A stretch of 64,000 nt of DNA from Acetivibrio saccincola (GCF_002844395.1 NZ_CP025197.1:2046001-2110000); one strand, 5' to 3'; positions 8,818 to 17,979 are shown, counted from the first letter of the stretch. Notes: generated from the sequence alone by a model not told the origin. Made by a program: numbers and translations.

Positions 8818-9945
8818 TTGTTGCTATTTAAAGGTAAAAAAATACCTCACTCAGATTATATCCCTATTATAATTATTGGATTATTACTCTATAAATTAAT
8901 AAATAACCCTTCTATTGTTTTATCAGAAATGAAAGGTATTTTAAAATACATAACATCCCTCTTTGCTTATATAATCTGGGGATTTGCAATTGCGTACTTT
9001 TTAAATCCGCTAATGGTTTTATTGGAAAAAAAACTTAAAATCCGAAGAATTTTTAGCATTTCAATTATATATGTGGTTTTTATAGCCACATTAGGAATTT
9101 TAATAACATTTATCACCCCTGCTATAACCAGCAGTGTAAAACAACTTGCCAACGATATTCCGGATTACATAGAAACCACTGAAGCAAAAATAAATGAAAC
9201 CATTGAAAAATTAAAAAGTTATGACAAATACGGTGTTGAAACTTATATAAAAAATAATTTAGAAAGATTTTCTTCTAAAATTAATAATTTTGTGAATGTG
9301 CCTGTAAATTTTTTACTTACGAGTACAATAAGCCTTACATCTTATATTTTGAAATTTTTAATAGGGCTGATTATTTCCATATATATTTTAGCTGATAAAG
9401 AAAAAATAATTAAGGGTGCCAAAAAATTAACATATGCATTGTTAAATAAGAAAACTGCCTTTAACCTCATTTCCGATTTAAAAAAATCAAATTATATTTT
9501 TTCAAAATACATGTTTGGAAAAGCTTTAGACTCACTTATCATAGGCATACTATGCCTTATACTGCTATCTGTTTTCAGGGTGAAATTTGCGCTTTTATTC
9601 AGCTTAATTGTCGGGGTAACCAATATGATTCCATATGTAGGACCTTTTGTAGGTGCCATTCCTGCAGTAGTTGTAACTTTGTTCATTAATCCTATTCAGG
9701 CCATATGGGTGGCAATAATAATATTTTTACTCCAGCAATTTGACGGGTGGTACTTAGGACCTAAAATCATCGGGGATCAAGTAGGCGTAAGCCCTCTCCT
9801 TATAATAACTGCCATAATTGTGGGAGGAGGAATGTTTGGGGCTTCTGGTATGTTTTTAGGAGTACCGGTGTTCACTGTAATTAAAGCATTTGTTGATGAA
9901 TATGTAGAAAAGAAACTTAAAGCTAAAGGCTTCAGCTTTGACTGA
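8818..9945 (+). CDS. AI-2E family (PF01594-type) membrane permease
   Basis: A 375-residue protein with a TTG start behind AAAGGAG. It has the AI-2E/YtvI/PerM layout: two N-terminal membrane helices, a hydrophilic stretch of ~100 residues (IPDYIETTEAKINETIEKL), then about five further helices. The family C-terminal blocks VTNMIPYVGPFVGAIPA and QFDGWYLGPKIIGDQVG are clear. Members include the autoinducer-2 exporter TqsA and Na+/H+ antiporters, so substrate cannot be assigned. It is the only + strand gene in this part of the window and converges on radC with a 12-bp gap. Confidence 0.9.
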   Translation: MLLFKGKKIPHSDYIPIIIIGLLLYKLINNPSIVLSEMKGILKYITSLFAYIIWGFAIAYFLNPLMVLLEKKLKIRRIFSISIIYVVFIATLGILITFITPAITSSVKQLANDIPDYIETTEAKINETIEKLKSYDKYGVETYIKNNLERFSSKINNFVNVPVNFLLTSTISLTSYILKFLIGLIISIYILADKEKIIKGAKKLTYALLNKKTAFNLISDLKKSNYIFSKYMFGKALDSLIIGILCLILLSVFRVKFALLFSLIVGVTNMIPYVGPFVGAIPAVVVTLFINPIQAIWVAIIIFLLQQFDGWYLGPKIIGDQVGVSPLLIITAIIVGGGMFGASGMFLGVPVFTVIKAFVDEYVEKKLKAKGFSFD

Positions 9946-9957
9946 ACATGTCTTAAT

Positions 9958-10629
9958 CTAAATGCTCAAAAGACCTCTTTCTGCAAAGCTTACATACTTT
10001 TCACCGCACACTATTATGTGGTCAACTACTTTTATTGAAATGGACTCTAATGCATTTTTTATCACTTTAGTAGCTTCAACATCCCCTCTTGAGGGGTTAA
10101 GGCTCCCACCCGGATGGTTGTGGGCAAGTATCACACTGTTGGCTTTATGTCTTAAAGCTGTCTCAACTATAATTCTCGGGTAAATTGGCGCTTCATTTAT
10201 TGTCCCTTCATGGACTAATGCTGCATAGTTTACCCTGTTTTGTGCATCAAGGCAAATTACATAAAATACTTCATATGTTCTTCCTGCAAAAAGTGAAACG
10301 GCATAGTTACCTGCCTTTGAAGAGCTGTTTAGCTGAGGCTTGTCCCTCCACCTGTCATTAAGATACCTTCTTGAAAGCTGTGGAATCATTGAGATTAAAA
10401 AAGCCGAGTTTTCTCCTATACCATTTACCTCCATCAAATCCTTTATATCAGCTTCAAAAACCCCTGAAAGGGAACCAAATCTCTTTAAAAGCCTATGGGC
10501 TATTTCATTTGTATCCCTTCTTGGAATGGAAAAAAACAAAAGAAGTTCTAAAACCTGATGTGGCTCAAAACTATCTAATCCCTCTTCTAAAAACCTCTTT
10601 TTAAGCCTCTTCCTGTGTCCCGTATGCAA
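9958..10629 (-). CDS. radC: RadC family protein with JAB/MPN domain
   Basis: The N-terminal half has a helix-hairpin-helix (LLKRFGSLSGVFEADIKDLM, then VNGIGENSAF), and the C-terminal half is a JAB1/MPN-type metalloprotease domain with the zinc motif AHNHPGG followed by SRGD. Despite its name, a DNA-repair role for RadC is not established. Length (223) is normal. The start is TTG, supported by AGAGGTGAT upstream. It is the last gene of the lepB-to-radC operon, 15 bp after yraN. Confidence 0.9.
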   Translation of the reverse strand: MHTGHRKRLKKRFLEEGLDSFEPHQVLELLLFFSIPRRDTNEIAHRLLKRFGSLSGVFEADIKDLMEVNGIGENSAFLISMIPQLSRRYLNDRWRDKPQLNSSSKAGNYAVSLFAGRTYEVFYVICLDAQNRVNYAALVHEGTINEAPIYPRIIVETALRHKANSVILAHNHPGGSLNPSRGDVEATKVIKNALESISIKVVDHIIVCGEKYVSFAERGLLSI

Positions 10630-10644
10630 AACAAATCACCTCTT

Positions 10645-11016
10645 TTAAAAGGCATTTTTAATTAAATTTATTTCCTTTAAATGAATTTTGTCCTGATTTT
10701 TTTCTATATATATTTCAACAACATCAAACCTTATGGATTTGTCGTGCATATTATGTCTATTAATGTATATTTGTGCAAGTTTTTTGATGTTTTCCCGTTT
10801 CCTAAAATTTACTGATTCCCTTGGAAGTCCGTATTTTAAGGTACTTCTGGTCTTAACCTCAACAAAGCAGATACTGTCGTTTTCCCAGGAAATTATGTCA
10901 ATTTCACCTAGTCTTTTGTATCTAAAGTTTTTTTCTATAATTTTATAGTTGTTTTTTTCAAGAAACTCTGCCGCTATCTCCTCTCCAATTGTGCCTATTT
11001 CCCTATTATTAATCAT
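10645..11016 (-). CDS. YraN family protein (UPF0102), endonuclease-like fold
   Basis: A 123-residue member of the YraN/UPF0102 family. The restriction-endonuclease-like motif is visible: GEEIAAEFLEKNNYKIIEKN, GEIDIISWENDSICFVEVKT (the GEID...FVEVK core). Function is not established. It usually sits beside rnhB, as it nearly does here. Its start overlaps the end of the FlhB-like gene by 4 bp (ATGA), indicating translational coupling. Confidence 0.9.
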   Translation of the reverse strand: MINNREIGTIGEEIAAEFLEKNNYKIIEKNFRYKRLGEIDIISWENDSICFVEVKTRSTLKYGLPRESVNFRKRENIKKLAQIYINRHNMHDKSIRFDVVEIYIEKNQDKIHLKEINLIKNAF

Positions 11017-11294
11017 TTTCCCTCTCCGTATTTTTCGTCTAAGGATTTAATAAAAGCAAATATTCCTGCTACAACTTCATATAGCTCCGGCGGTATTTCA
11101 TCACCAATGTTAAAAGTGTTTAAAGTTGTGGCAAGCTCTTCATCTTCATATATATGAACATTGTTTTCCTTTGCTTTTTCAATGATTTTCTCTGCTACCT
11201 CTCCCTTTCCTAGTGCTATTATTTCCGGTGCCTCATTTTTGTCAGGAGAGTATTTTAACGCTGCAACCTGCTTTATTTTTTTCTTTTTGTCCAT
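11013..11294 (-). CDS. FlhB C-terminal-domain homologue (YlqH type)
   Basis: A 93-residue cytosolic protein resembling only the C-terminal cytoplasmic domain of FlhB/EscU export switches (AALKYSPDKNEAPEIIALGK, then IYEDEELATTLNTFNIGDEI and YEVVAGIFAFI). The autocleavage motif NPTH of true FlhB is replaced by SPDK. Bacillus has the same stand-alone gene (ylqH) next to rnhB. Function is unknown. It lies directly after a FliK-like gene, a pairing that mimics the FliK-FlhB interaction in flagellar export. Confidence 0.85.
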   Translation of the reverse strand: MDKKKKIKQVAALKYSPDKNEAPEIIALGKGEVAEKIIEKAKENNVHIYEDEELATTLNTFNIGDEIPPELYEVVAGIFAFIKSLDEKYGEGK

Positions 11295-11312
11295 TATTAA
11301 AAATCACCCTTT

Positions 11313-12866
11313 TTACACTCTTAAGTCAAAATTTTGTCTTCTTTCCCTATGTTCTTCTATATTATTTATATTTAATATATTAACTTTTTCTTCAATTAGG
11401 CGGTACTTTATATCAATTATCCTGTATCCTTTTTCTAAAAGGATATTATAAAGGCTCATGTAATTTTTTTTAATAAAATCAATTACGTCCCTACTCTCTG
11501 CCTTTATATTTATACTTACGTTTTTCTTTTTTATGTTTACCAATGAGTCCACCTGTCCTAAGTTTACGGTATCTAAGGATATAAATAAACTAATGTCATC
11601 TGTATTGATGTTTTTTTTGCCTGGCTTTTTCTTTAATATGTAGAGCTCCCCTGTATGGCTTTTATTAAAAACATTAAGGGGAATCTGGATGTACACAGCA
11701 TTATTATTAAGTTCATTTAAAAATCTCAGATTACTTTGCAAATTTTCAATATTTCTAAAAATCTCACCTTTATTAGAAAAACCTGCCTGTTCTAAAGCCT
11801 GTTTAATCAGCTGGGTTTTCCGGTATATTTCTTTATAGGTGTTCTTGATGCTTATATCTTTATCATCAGAATCATTTATATTAATAAAAAATTTATTAAA
11901 AATTTTCTCTAAAATTTCTTTTTTGTCATTTTCTTTTAATGCTTCATTGCTGCTTTTAACTGTAAATTTTTTTATAAAATTTATCTTTTCAAAAGTACTT
12001 TTTATAAACTTTTCTATACTTTCTTTTTCAATATCCAAATAAGCTTTGTCTAAGCCGCTTTCTTTTAAAAGCTCTGTAAATTTTTCATGCTCCTCAAATC
12101 TAATATTGTCTCCTTTTAATTTTACGAATTCTACGAATTTTTCTTTTAAAATATTTTGAGTTTCAGGGGAAAAACCACTGCTTTTAAGTTCTTTGCCAAA
12201 CTCTTCTAAAATTAAAGGGGAAGGTAAAGCATCTTTTTTTACCTCCCCATTTAAAAAACTTTTCAGCAATTCATTAGCTTTTTCATCTTCAATAGCCATA
12301 AGATTATTTAGAAGTTTATTTAACTCATCGCCTATTTTATATTTTTCTTCTAGAATTTGATTTAGACAAGATATGTTTTCTTCTAATGGAAGTATATTTT
12401 TAGAAAGAAGAAATACAGCCTTTTCTATTGATATATTTTTGTATGCTTTAATAGTATCCATTACTTTGTTGAAAAACTCTTTTTCTAAAGGCATTTCATT
12501 TTTTATAATTTCCCTTGCAATTTCCATGCTTTTTTTGTCAGGCTTTACGCCAATATCCATAAGCAAATTTTTTATTTCATTTTCTAATTGAACACTCTTT
12601 TCACCATCAGTCTTTATGGTTTCTAGAAAAATCTTATCACCTGAAATATCCTTTACTATAAGCTCTACCTGTTCACCTTTTTTTGCACTGACAGGACTCA
12701 TAAGTGCAGCAGTTATTATATTCCCGTCAGGTAATTTAAGGGATATCTTATGTGCTGAAATTTCAACAACCTTTGCCCTTACAACATCTCCTTTATTAAG
12801 CCTTAAAAGCATATCCGGCTTAAAATGTACATTCAGCTGTTCTAAAGAAAACTCCGTTATTTTCAA
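11313..12866 (-). CDS. FliK-like protein (hook-length-control C-terminal domain)
   Basis: A 517-residue, Lys/Glu/Asn-rich, mostly helical protein. The last ~130 residues resemble the FliK C-terminal domain (IQIPLNVFNKSHTGELYILK, then LDTVNLGQVDSLVNIKKKNV and YNILLEKGYRIIDIKYRL). The long N-terminal region has no recognisable domain beyond a small beta-rich start (GDVVRAKVVEISAHKISLKL). The start is TTG behind GAGGGA. It occupies the position of Bacillus ylqG beside the FlhB-like gene, and there are no other flagellar genes nearby. A flagellar role is inference. Confidence 0.7.
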   Translation of the reverse strand: MKITEFSLEQLNVHFKPDMLLRLNKGDVVRAKVVEISAHKISLKLPDGNIITAALMSPVSAKKGEQVELIVKDISGDKIFLETIKTDGEKSVQLENEIKNLLMDIGVKPDKKSMEIAREIIKNEMPLEKEFFNKVMDTIKAYKNISIEKAVFLLSKNILPLEENISCLNQILEEKYKIGDELNKLLNNLMAIEDEKANELLKSFLNGEVKKDALPSPLILEEFGKELKSSGFSPETQNILKEKFVEFVKLKGDNIRFEEHEKFTELLKESGLDKAYLDIEKESIEKFIKSTFEKINFIKKFTVKSSNEALKENDKKEILEKIFNKFFININDSDDKDISIKNTYKEIYRKTQLIKQALEQAGFSNKGEIFRNIENLQSNLRFLNELNNNAVYIQIPLNVFNKSHTGELYILKKKPGKKNINTDDISLFISLDTVNLGQVDSLVNIKKKNVSINIKAESRDVIDFIKKNYMSLYNILLEKGYRIIDIKYRLIEEKVNILNINNIEEHRERRQNFDLRV

Positions 12867-12905
12867 TGTTTATCCCTCACTAATTTACCCAGTAAATAAA
12901 GAAAT

Positions 12906-13673
12906 TTACAAAATAATTTTTTTAGTAAAGCTTATTCTATGTATCGGACAAATACCATATTTCTTTATAGCATTAATATGTTCTTTTGTACCATACCCTT
13001 TATGATTTAAAAAACCGTACTGGGGATATTTTTTATCCATCTCCTCCATTAACCTGTCCCTAGTAACTTTTGCAATTATAGAAGCAGCAGCAATGGATAT
13101 GCTGAGGGCATCACCCTTTACTATGGAGATTTGTTCCATTTCCTGTTCTTCTAATTTTTCAGCATCGACAAATAAAATATCCGGACGTACTTTTAGATTT
13201 TTCACAGCCAAAACCATAGCTTTTTTAGCTGCATTCAGTATATTTATTTTGTCAATTTCATTTTGATCCACCATTCCAATTCCAATATCCAAAGCTTCTT
13301 TTTTTATAACTTCAAAGAGCTCTTCCCTCTTTTTTTCACTGAGTTTTTTTGAATCATTAAGGCCTTTTATAAAAATATCCTTTGGAAGTATAACCGCCGC
13401 CCCCACAACTGGACCTGCCAAAGGCCCCCTTCCTGCCTCATCTATACCTGCTACAAGAGAAAGTCCTTTTTTATAAGCTTCCCTTTCATATTCACACATT
13501 TTTTCATATCTTAGCATTTCTAAGCGTTCTTTTTCCTTTTTCTTTTCATATTTTTCAATTAATTTTAAAACTTTATCCCCGCATTCATCTTTTAATAAAT
13601 ACAGCTTTTCTAACGCTTCATCTAAGCTTAAACCTCTTATTGACTCTTCAATTGCCTTTATTGTATATTTCAT
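12906..13673 (-). CDS. rnhB: Ribonuclease HII
   Basis: The enzyme cleaves the RNA strand of RNA-DNA hybrids and single ribonucleotides in DNA. The catalytic signature is clear: VAGIDEAGRGPLAGPVVGAA, then LNDSKKLSEKKREELF, ILFVDAEKL and SIIAKVTRDRLM. It has a ~70-residue N-terminal helical extension ahead of the catalytic domain, common in Firmicutes RnhB. Length (255) is normal. GAGGTG precedes the ATG, which begins one base after the stop of rbgA. Confidence 0.95.
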   Translation of the reverse strand: MKYTIKAIEESIRGLSLDEALEKLYLLKDECGDKVLKLIEKYEKKKEKERLEMLRYEKMCEYEREAYKKGLSLVAGIDEAGRGPLAGPVVGAAVILPKDIFIKGLNDSKKLSEKKREELFEVIKKEALDIGIGMVDQNEIDKINILNAAKKAMVLAVKNLKVRPDILFVDAEKLEEQEMEQISIVKGDALSISIAAASIIAKVTRDRLMEEMDKKYPQYGFLNHKGYGTKEHINAIKKYGICPIHRISFTKKIIL

Positions 13674-13674
13674 T

Positions 13675-14538
13675 TCACACCTCTTTAATATCTTCTGGTT
13701 TTTCTAAGGATATTTTTCCTATTTTTGCACTTCTAAATTCATCCAACACTATGGCTGATATTCTCATCATATCAATTTCCCCTCCGGATGCGATACATCC
13801 TCTATTTTTACCTGCTTCTTCCAAGATTTCAAAACCGGTTTTATTTTCAATTGAATCTAATTTATATCTTTTTATTATGTGCTCAGGATAACTTTCAGAA
13901 AGTATCTCAAATAAATTTGATGCTAGCTCAACAATGTCTAAAATTTCATCTTTTATTGCACCTGTTATGGCAAGATTTATCCCAACTCTCCTGTCTTCAA
14001 ATTTAGGCCAGAGAATGCCCGGGGTATCTAATAGCTGGATTTCATTACTTACATTTATCCACTGCTTCCCCCTGGTTACACCGGGCTTGTCTCCGGTTGC
14101 AGCACTTCCCCTGCCTGCAATTTTGTTTATAAGGGATGACTTTCCCACATTGGGTATCCCTACAATCATGGCTTTTACCGGTCTGAATATTCTCCCCCGC
14201 TGCCTATCCCTTTCAATTCTCTCCTTTAAAAGGTCTCTCATTTTGTTTTTAAGCTGTTTTATACCTGTTCCGTCAATGGAATTTACAAAAATACTGGTAT
14301 AACCCTTTGAGTTATACCATTTTTTCCAGCTTTCAGAAATTTCTTTATCAGCGAGATCGCATTTATTTAGAACTATTATTTTTGGCTTGTTTTTGGTTAT
14401 ATTATCGATTTCAGGATTTTTGCTGCTAACAGGTATCCTGGCATCTAAAATTTCAACAACCACATCCACCATTTTTAAATTCTCCGAAAGCAATCTTCTG
14501 GTTTTATTCATATGCCCCGGAAACCACTGTATATTCAA
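13675..14538 (-). CDS. rbgA: Ribosome biogenesis GTPase RbgA (YlqF)
   Basis: A circularly permuted GTPase that acts in late 50S ribosome assembly. The motifs come in permuted order: G4 NKCDL, then G1 GIPNVGKSSL, then G3 DTPG, followed by the C-terminal helical RNA-binding domain. An ATG at 14547 directly abuts GGAGG; the TTG at 14538 has better spacing and gives MNIQWFPGHMNKTRR, the standard family N terminus, so it is preferred. It lies between lepB and rnhB, as in many Firmicutes. Confidence 0.95.
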   Translation of the reverse strand: MNIQWFPGHMNKTRRLLSENLKMVDVVVEILDARIPVSSKNPEIDNITKNKPKIIVLNKCDLADKEISESWKKWYNSKGYTSIFVNSIDGTGIKQLKNKMRDLLKERIERDRQRGRIFRPVKAMIVGIPNVGKSSLINKIAGRGSAATGDKPGVTRGKQWINVSNEIQLLDTPGILWPKFEDRRVGINLAITGAIKDEILDIVELASNLFEILSESYPEHIIKRYKLDSIENKTGFEILEEAGKNRGCIASGGEIDMMRISAIVLDEFRSAKIGKISLEKPEDIKEV

Positions 14539-14574
14539 TGTCTTCATCCTCCATAATTAGTCTTTTGTTTGAAT

Positions 14575-15258
14575 TTACTCTAAATTATCATAAACTCCTC
14601 CAAACTCACTTATGGGATAGAGTCTGAACATCACTTTTCCCTTTATCCTTTCCAATTCTATAAATCCCAATTGCCTGCTGTCTTCACTATTTTCCCTGTT
14701 ATCACCTAAGAGTAAAAATGTATCAGGCGGAACTATTTGCGGAAAGGGAACGCTCTTTTGGTTGGTAAAGCCTTTTGCATATGGCTCATTTAATAAAACA
14801 CCGTTTATATATACATGTCCTCCCCTTATATCAACATGTTCCCCCGGCAGACCTATCACCCTTTTAACATAGTTCTCTTCATTTTTGGGCGGAAACAAAA
14901 GAGTCAAAAAGGGGAAATATTCGCTGTACGGCAAATAATCCCAATCCCCTTTTTTAAATTGCATTATTACTATATCGCCTCTTTTAGGTTCTGAATATAT
15001 ATATCCTAATTTATTTACAAATAGAATCTGGCTGTCAAAAAGAGAATCCTCCATGGACTGACCTCTTACAACTACCCATTCAAAAGCAAAGTTTCTTAAA
15101 ATAAGTGCTATAATTATAGCCATAACTATAACAACACACCAATTGACAAATTCTTTTAAGTAGTTTGGCTTGGATAATCTCAGGTTAATTCCATATTTTT
15201 CTTCTAGTTTTTGTTTTTGAATTTTATCTAAATTTAAAGGATCCTTATTATACTCCAT
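14575..15258 (-). CDS. lepB: Signal peptidase I
   Basis: The enzyme removes signal peptides from Sec and Tat substrates at the outer face of the membrane. It has a cytoplasmic N-terminal tail, one membrane helix (about residues 38-56, VNWCVVIVMAIIIALILRNF), the catalytic Ser68 in VRGQSMEDSL, the catalytic Lys132 in YVKRVIGLPGE, and GDNRENSEDSR. Length (227) is slightly long because of the tail. It is the first gene of the minus-strand operon running to radC. Its upstream region is now separated from rplS by an insertion sequence. Confidence 0.95.
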   Translation of the reverse strand: MEYNKDPLNLDKIQKQKLEEKYGINLRLSKPNYLKEFVNWCVVIVMAIIIALILRNFAFEWVVVRGQSMEDSLFDSQILFVNKLGYIYSEPKRGDIVIMQFKKGDWDYLPYSEYFPFLTLLFPPKNEENYVKRVIGLPGEHVDIRGGHVYINGVLLNEPYAKGFTNQKSVPFPQIVPPDTFLLLGDNRENSEDSRQLGFIELERIKGKVMFRLYPISEFGGVYDNLE

Positions 15259-15380
15259 ATCGCCTTAAGTCCTTACTGTAATTTAATTTAATTTATTATT
15301 TATATTTTTTATTTTTATTTTAATCTTTTATTCTTATTTTATTATTATATCACTCTTTTTTCATTATTAAAAGTGCCTTA

Positions 15381-15388
15381 AATTTTTC
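15381..15388. repeat. Target-site duplication, left copy
   Basis: AATTTTTC, identical to 17457-17464, immediately outside the left end of the ISLre2-type element. Confidence 0.85.
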
Positions 15389-15671
15389 GATAGCGTCAAT
15401 TTATTGTAGGAAAAAGAAAAGTAGATGGCATCCCATTTTTTATTTGTGCAACTATTTCAAATAACGGTCTCTTAGTAACGAAAGTGTTTTACATCATTTT
15501 GAGCCTTATTTTCTTTTATAATTCCTCTAACTTATTGTCTATTATACCATATAACTCTTTCTTTCTATAAAGAATTCATTTTACTCAATACTTGTGACAA
15601 ATTAGTACGTTTTGTTATCTATGTTCCTTCACATTTTAACGCTACTTTTAAAAGAAAAAAGTATTTCTATT

Positions 15672-15755
15672 GTACCATTTTCCATTTTGTCAAGGCTAAA
15701 ACAAGCGGGCAAAGCCCGGCCTTGACAAGTAGTAGGGCTCCGCGGGTCATGGTAC
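15672..15755. repeat. Nested inverted repeats downstream of the transposase
   Basis: GTACCAT 15672-15678 pairs with ATGGTAC 15749-15755. Inside it GTCAAGGC 15689-15696 pairs with GCCTTGAC 15719-15726, and CGGGC 15706-15710 with GCCCG 15714-15718. The result is a long, GC-rich branched hairpin in very AT-rich surroundings. It may end the transposase transcript, or block read-through from lepB's side; no T-run follows on the minus strand. Confidence 0.6.
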
Positions 15756-15895
15756 TAAAGTTTTGCTTTTTTCTTTTCTTTTTCTTTTTTTATGTTTTTT
15801 CTTTTTTTTGTCTTTTTTCCAGATATGTATAATTCCTATTGGATAGGCTTACTTGTAAACTTTCCCGTAATTTTTGCTTTATTATTACCTCATCC

Positions 15896-17347
15896 CTATC
15901 CGCATATACCTATAATACGCCTTAATTCTTTATATAAACCAGTTTTACACCCCTTATGAATAACAGTTAAATTACTATTCCATACACTCTCATACCTGTT
16001 TGATGACTTCTTTAATTCCTTAATTAATTTTTCCTGAATTTCTTGCCTACTAGATGCTAACTTTTTTTGTTTTTGTGCCATAACTATGTCATATACCTTA
16101 CCGCCATTCTTCTTGTATATTATTAGCTTTGACATCTTTTCTACACCTTTTCTCGACCAGCCTTTAGGTCTTGAACTTAAACGGGATGAAAATACATGAC
16201 TCACATGACCTTCAGCACTACAACCCACTATTCCTCTGTTTGACCTTATTTCTATACCATCCCAATTATTTAAAATATATCGCTTTGCATTTTTTATAGC
16301 CTTTATTTTATTTTCATTATCGCCTGTCTTTTCAATTATCTTTTTAAAAACCTTTGTTAGCATTTTTTTATCAGATAAATTCAAAGCCTCCTGTAAATCT
16401 TGGCTTATTGCTTCATCATTTAAATGTGTGGTCGCAACTCTTACGTATTTTTGAAGATGGTATCTATCAAGTACAAATTTACTTTTTGAAAGACAGTTAA
16501 CTCCTTGCCTTATCCATGACGCCCCATCTCCTGATATATACACCGTCTCTAAAAAATCAACGTCATATTGTTTATATATGTATTCCGATACTTCAAGCCA
16601 CAAATCTTCTGAATTCTTATACACTCCCCCAAAATATCGAACATTCTTTAATACTTTTCTCTTCTTATTACTTTTTTCAAAGTCAATTCCCTCATGCACA
16701 TATACAAGTTTTGGCATAATTGTATTTCTCTTGCCCTTCTCATTCTGTCTCAATATACTTTTTTGTTGTAATGCTACATGGTCCTCATCGGCCTCAACAT
16801 ACAATATTTTTACTTCTCTCTTTTTATCTACTTTTATTTCAGGCTCAACTATTTCAATATTATGTATTTTATTCATCACTGCTTGTTTGCTGATTTCATC
16901 AATATATGTCGCCTTTTCTCCTGCCTTTCTGTAGCTGCTGTCAGCTGCTTCATCTATTGCATTAATTACAACATCGGCACTTACTCTGTCATGTGGTTCT
17001 ACACCTACAATCCTGTCGACTAGGTGTTGTCTATTACCATTTTCCTTATGCTTAAAATATGTCCTGTTATAACTTAGTGTTCCAAATGTCGTTAAAATAG
17101 CTGTTTTATCTTTTCTTATAATTTCCCAATACTGTTTCCTTATTTCACAGTTACGGAAATATTCATCCATATCTTCAAGCACTTCTTTAAGTATATCGCG
17201 TCCAAGTTTAAATAAATCTTCTTTTAGACCAAGAACAAGATCAGCTAAGTCTTTTCCTTCTTCAATAAAATTTTTTATCTTTTTTTCAATTCTTTTTACC
17301 CCAAATTCATTAAAATGTTGTATACTATTATACATAGAAGATGTCAT
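15896..17347 (-). CDS. ISLre2-family (UPF0236) transposase
   Basis: A full-length 483-residue transposase of the UPF0236/ISLre2 type. The N-terminal region (FGTLSYNRTYFKHKENGNRQ) and the core (VYISGDGASWIRQGVNCLSK followed by VLDRYHLQKYVRVA) are typical, as is the C-terminal NRGIVGCSAEGHVSHVFSSR. Acidic residues in YVEADEDHV and GDGASWI are likely catalytic. No frameshift or stop is seen, so the element may be active. Confidence 0.9.
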   Translation of the reverse strand: MTSSMYNSIQHFNEFGVKRIEKKIKNFIEEGKDLADLVLGLKEDLFKLGRDILKEVLEDMDEYFRNCEIRKQYWEIIRKDKTAILTTFGTLSYNRTYFKHKENGNRQHLVDRIVGVEPHDRVSADVVINAIDEAADSSYRKAGEKATYIDEISKQAVMNKIHNIEIVEPEIKVDKKREVKILYVEADEDHVALQQKSILRQNEKGKRNTIMPKLVYVHEGIDFEKSNKKRKVLKNVRYFGGVYKNSEDLWLEVSEYIYKQYDVDFLETVYISGDGASWIRQGVNCLSKSKFVLDRYHLQKYVRVATTHLNDEAISQDLQEALNLSDKKMLTKVFKKIIEKTGDNENKIKAIKNAKRYILNNWDGIEIRSNRGIVGCSAEGHVSHVFSSRLSSRPKGWSRKGVEKMSKLIIYKKNGGKVYDIVMAQKQKKLASSRQEIQEKLIKELKKSSNRYESVWNSNLTVIHKGCKTGLYKELRRIIGICG

Positions 17348-17456
17348 CCTTTCTATTTATTATTTTTGCTTAATTAATATCTTAACAGGATGTCATCTTC
17401 TTTTCAATTATATATGGTATTTTATGTCTCATTCCCTACAATAACTTTACGCTAAC

Positions 17457-17464
17457 AATTTTTC
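17457..17464. repeat. Target-site duplication, right copy
   Basis: AATTTTTC, identical to 15381-15388, immediately outside the right end of the insertion sequence. Confidence 0.85.
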
Positions 17465-17509
17465 TTCCCGTTTATATACTTAAATTAGAAAGAATTCTTG
17501 AAAAATATG

Positions 17510-17538
17510 TTTACAATAAAATAAACCTATGGTATAAT
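17510..17538 (+). promoter_or_regulatory. Sigma-A promoter of rplS
   Basis: TTTACA at 17510-17515 and a perfect TATAAT at 17533-17538 are separated by 17 bp. A ~75-nt leader follows before the AAGGAGG site of rplS. The promoter lies 46 bp outside the insertion sequence, so it belongs to the chromosome. Confidence 0.85.
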
Positions 17539-17613
17539 AGGTGACTGTGTGGAATACGGACGGTCCGCTGTTATAGAATACAAGAACGTCTAGGAAGGAA
17601 GGAGGATGACAAT

Positions 17614-17979
17614 ATGGATGTAATCAGAGCTATTGAGCAGGAACAGTTAAAAACTGACTTAACTAATTTTGATGTGGGGGATCACGTCAAAGTACATGTT
17701 AAAATCAAAGAGGGAAATAGAGAGAGAATACAGATTTTTGAAGGAACTGTAATTGCAAGAAGAGGTTCAGGAATAAAAGAAACATTTACAGTTAGAAGAG
17801 TTACTTACGGTGTAGGCGTAGAAAGAGTGTTTCCTGTACATTCTCCAAGAGTTGAACGTGTTGAAGTTGTAAGAAAAGGTAAAGTCAGAAGAGCAAAATT
17901 ATTCTATCTGCGTAATAGAGTTGGTAAAGCTGCTAAAGTAAAAACAAAACTAGTTAGAAAAACTGAAGGGACTGAATAA
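17614..17979 (+). CDS. rplS: Large-subunit ribosomal protein L19
   Basis: The family sequence is clear: [60 protein letters not shown] and [18 protein letters not shown]. The protein lies at the 30S-50S interface. Length (121) is normal. It has its own promoter and a terminator overlapping its stop codon, so here it is monocistronic. In many Firmicutes it follows rpsP-rimM-trmD and is co-directional with lepB or rbgA; here lepB is divergent. Confidence 0.97.
   Translation: MDVIRAIEQEQLKTDLTNFDVGDHVKVHVKIKEGNRERIQIFEGTVIARRGSGIKETFTVRRVTYGVGVERVFPVHSPRVERVEVVRKGKVRRAKLFYLRNRVGKAAKVKTKLVRKTEGTE

Larger units (their letters stand above)
15389..17456 (-). mobile_element. ISLre2-family insertion sequence, complete
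   Basis: A 2068-bp element with one transposase gene. Imperfect inverted terminal repeats are TAGCGTCAATTTATTGTAGG (15391-15410) and its counterpart at 17435-17454 (18 of 20 matching). Extending both ends by two bases leaves the perfect 8-bp duplication AATTTTTC on both sides, so this is a single clean insertion. The left ~485 bp downstream of the transposase is non-coding and contains nested inverted repeats (15672-15755) and a T/C-rich run. Confidence 0.9.

Noticed and set aside
15389-17613. Idea that the insertion sequence inverted the rplS segment relative to lepB
   Set aside because: Both sides carry the same 8-bp target duplication, so the flanks were already joined in this order when the element inserted.
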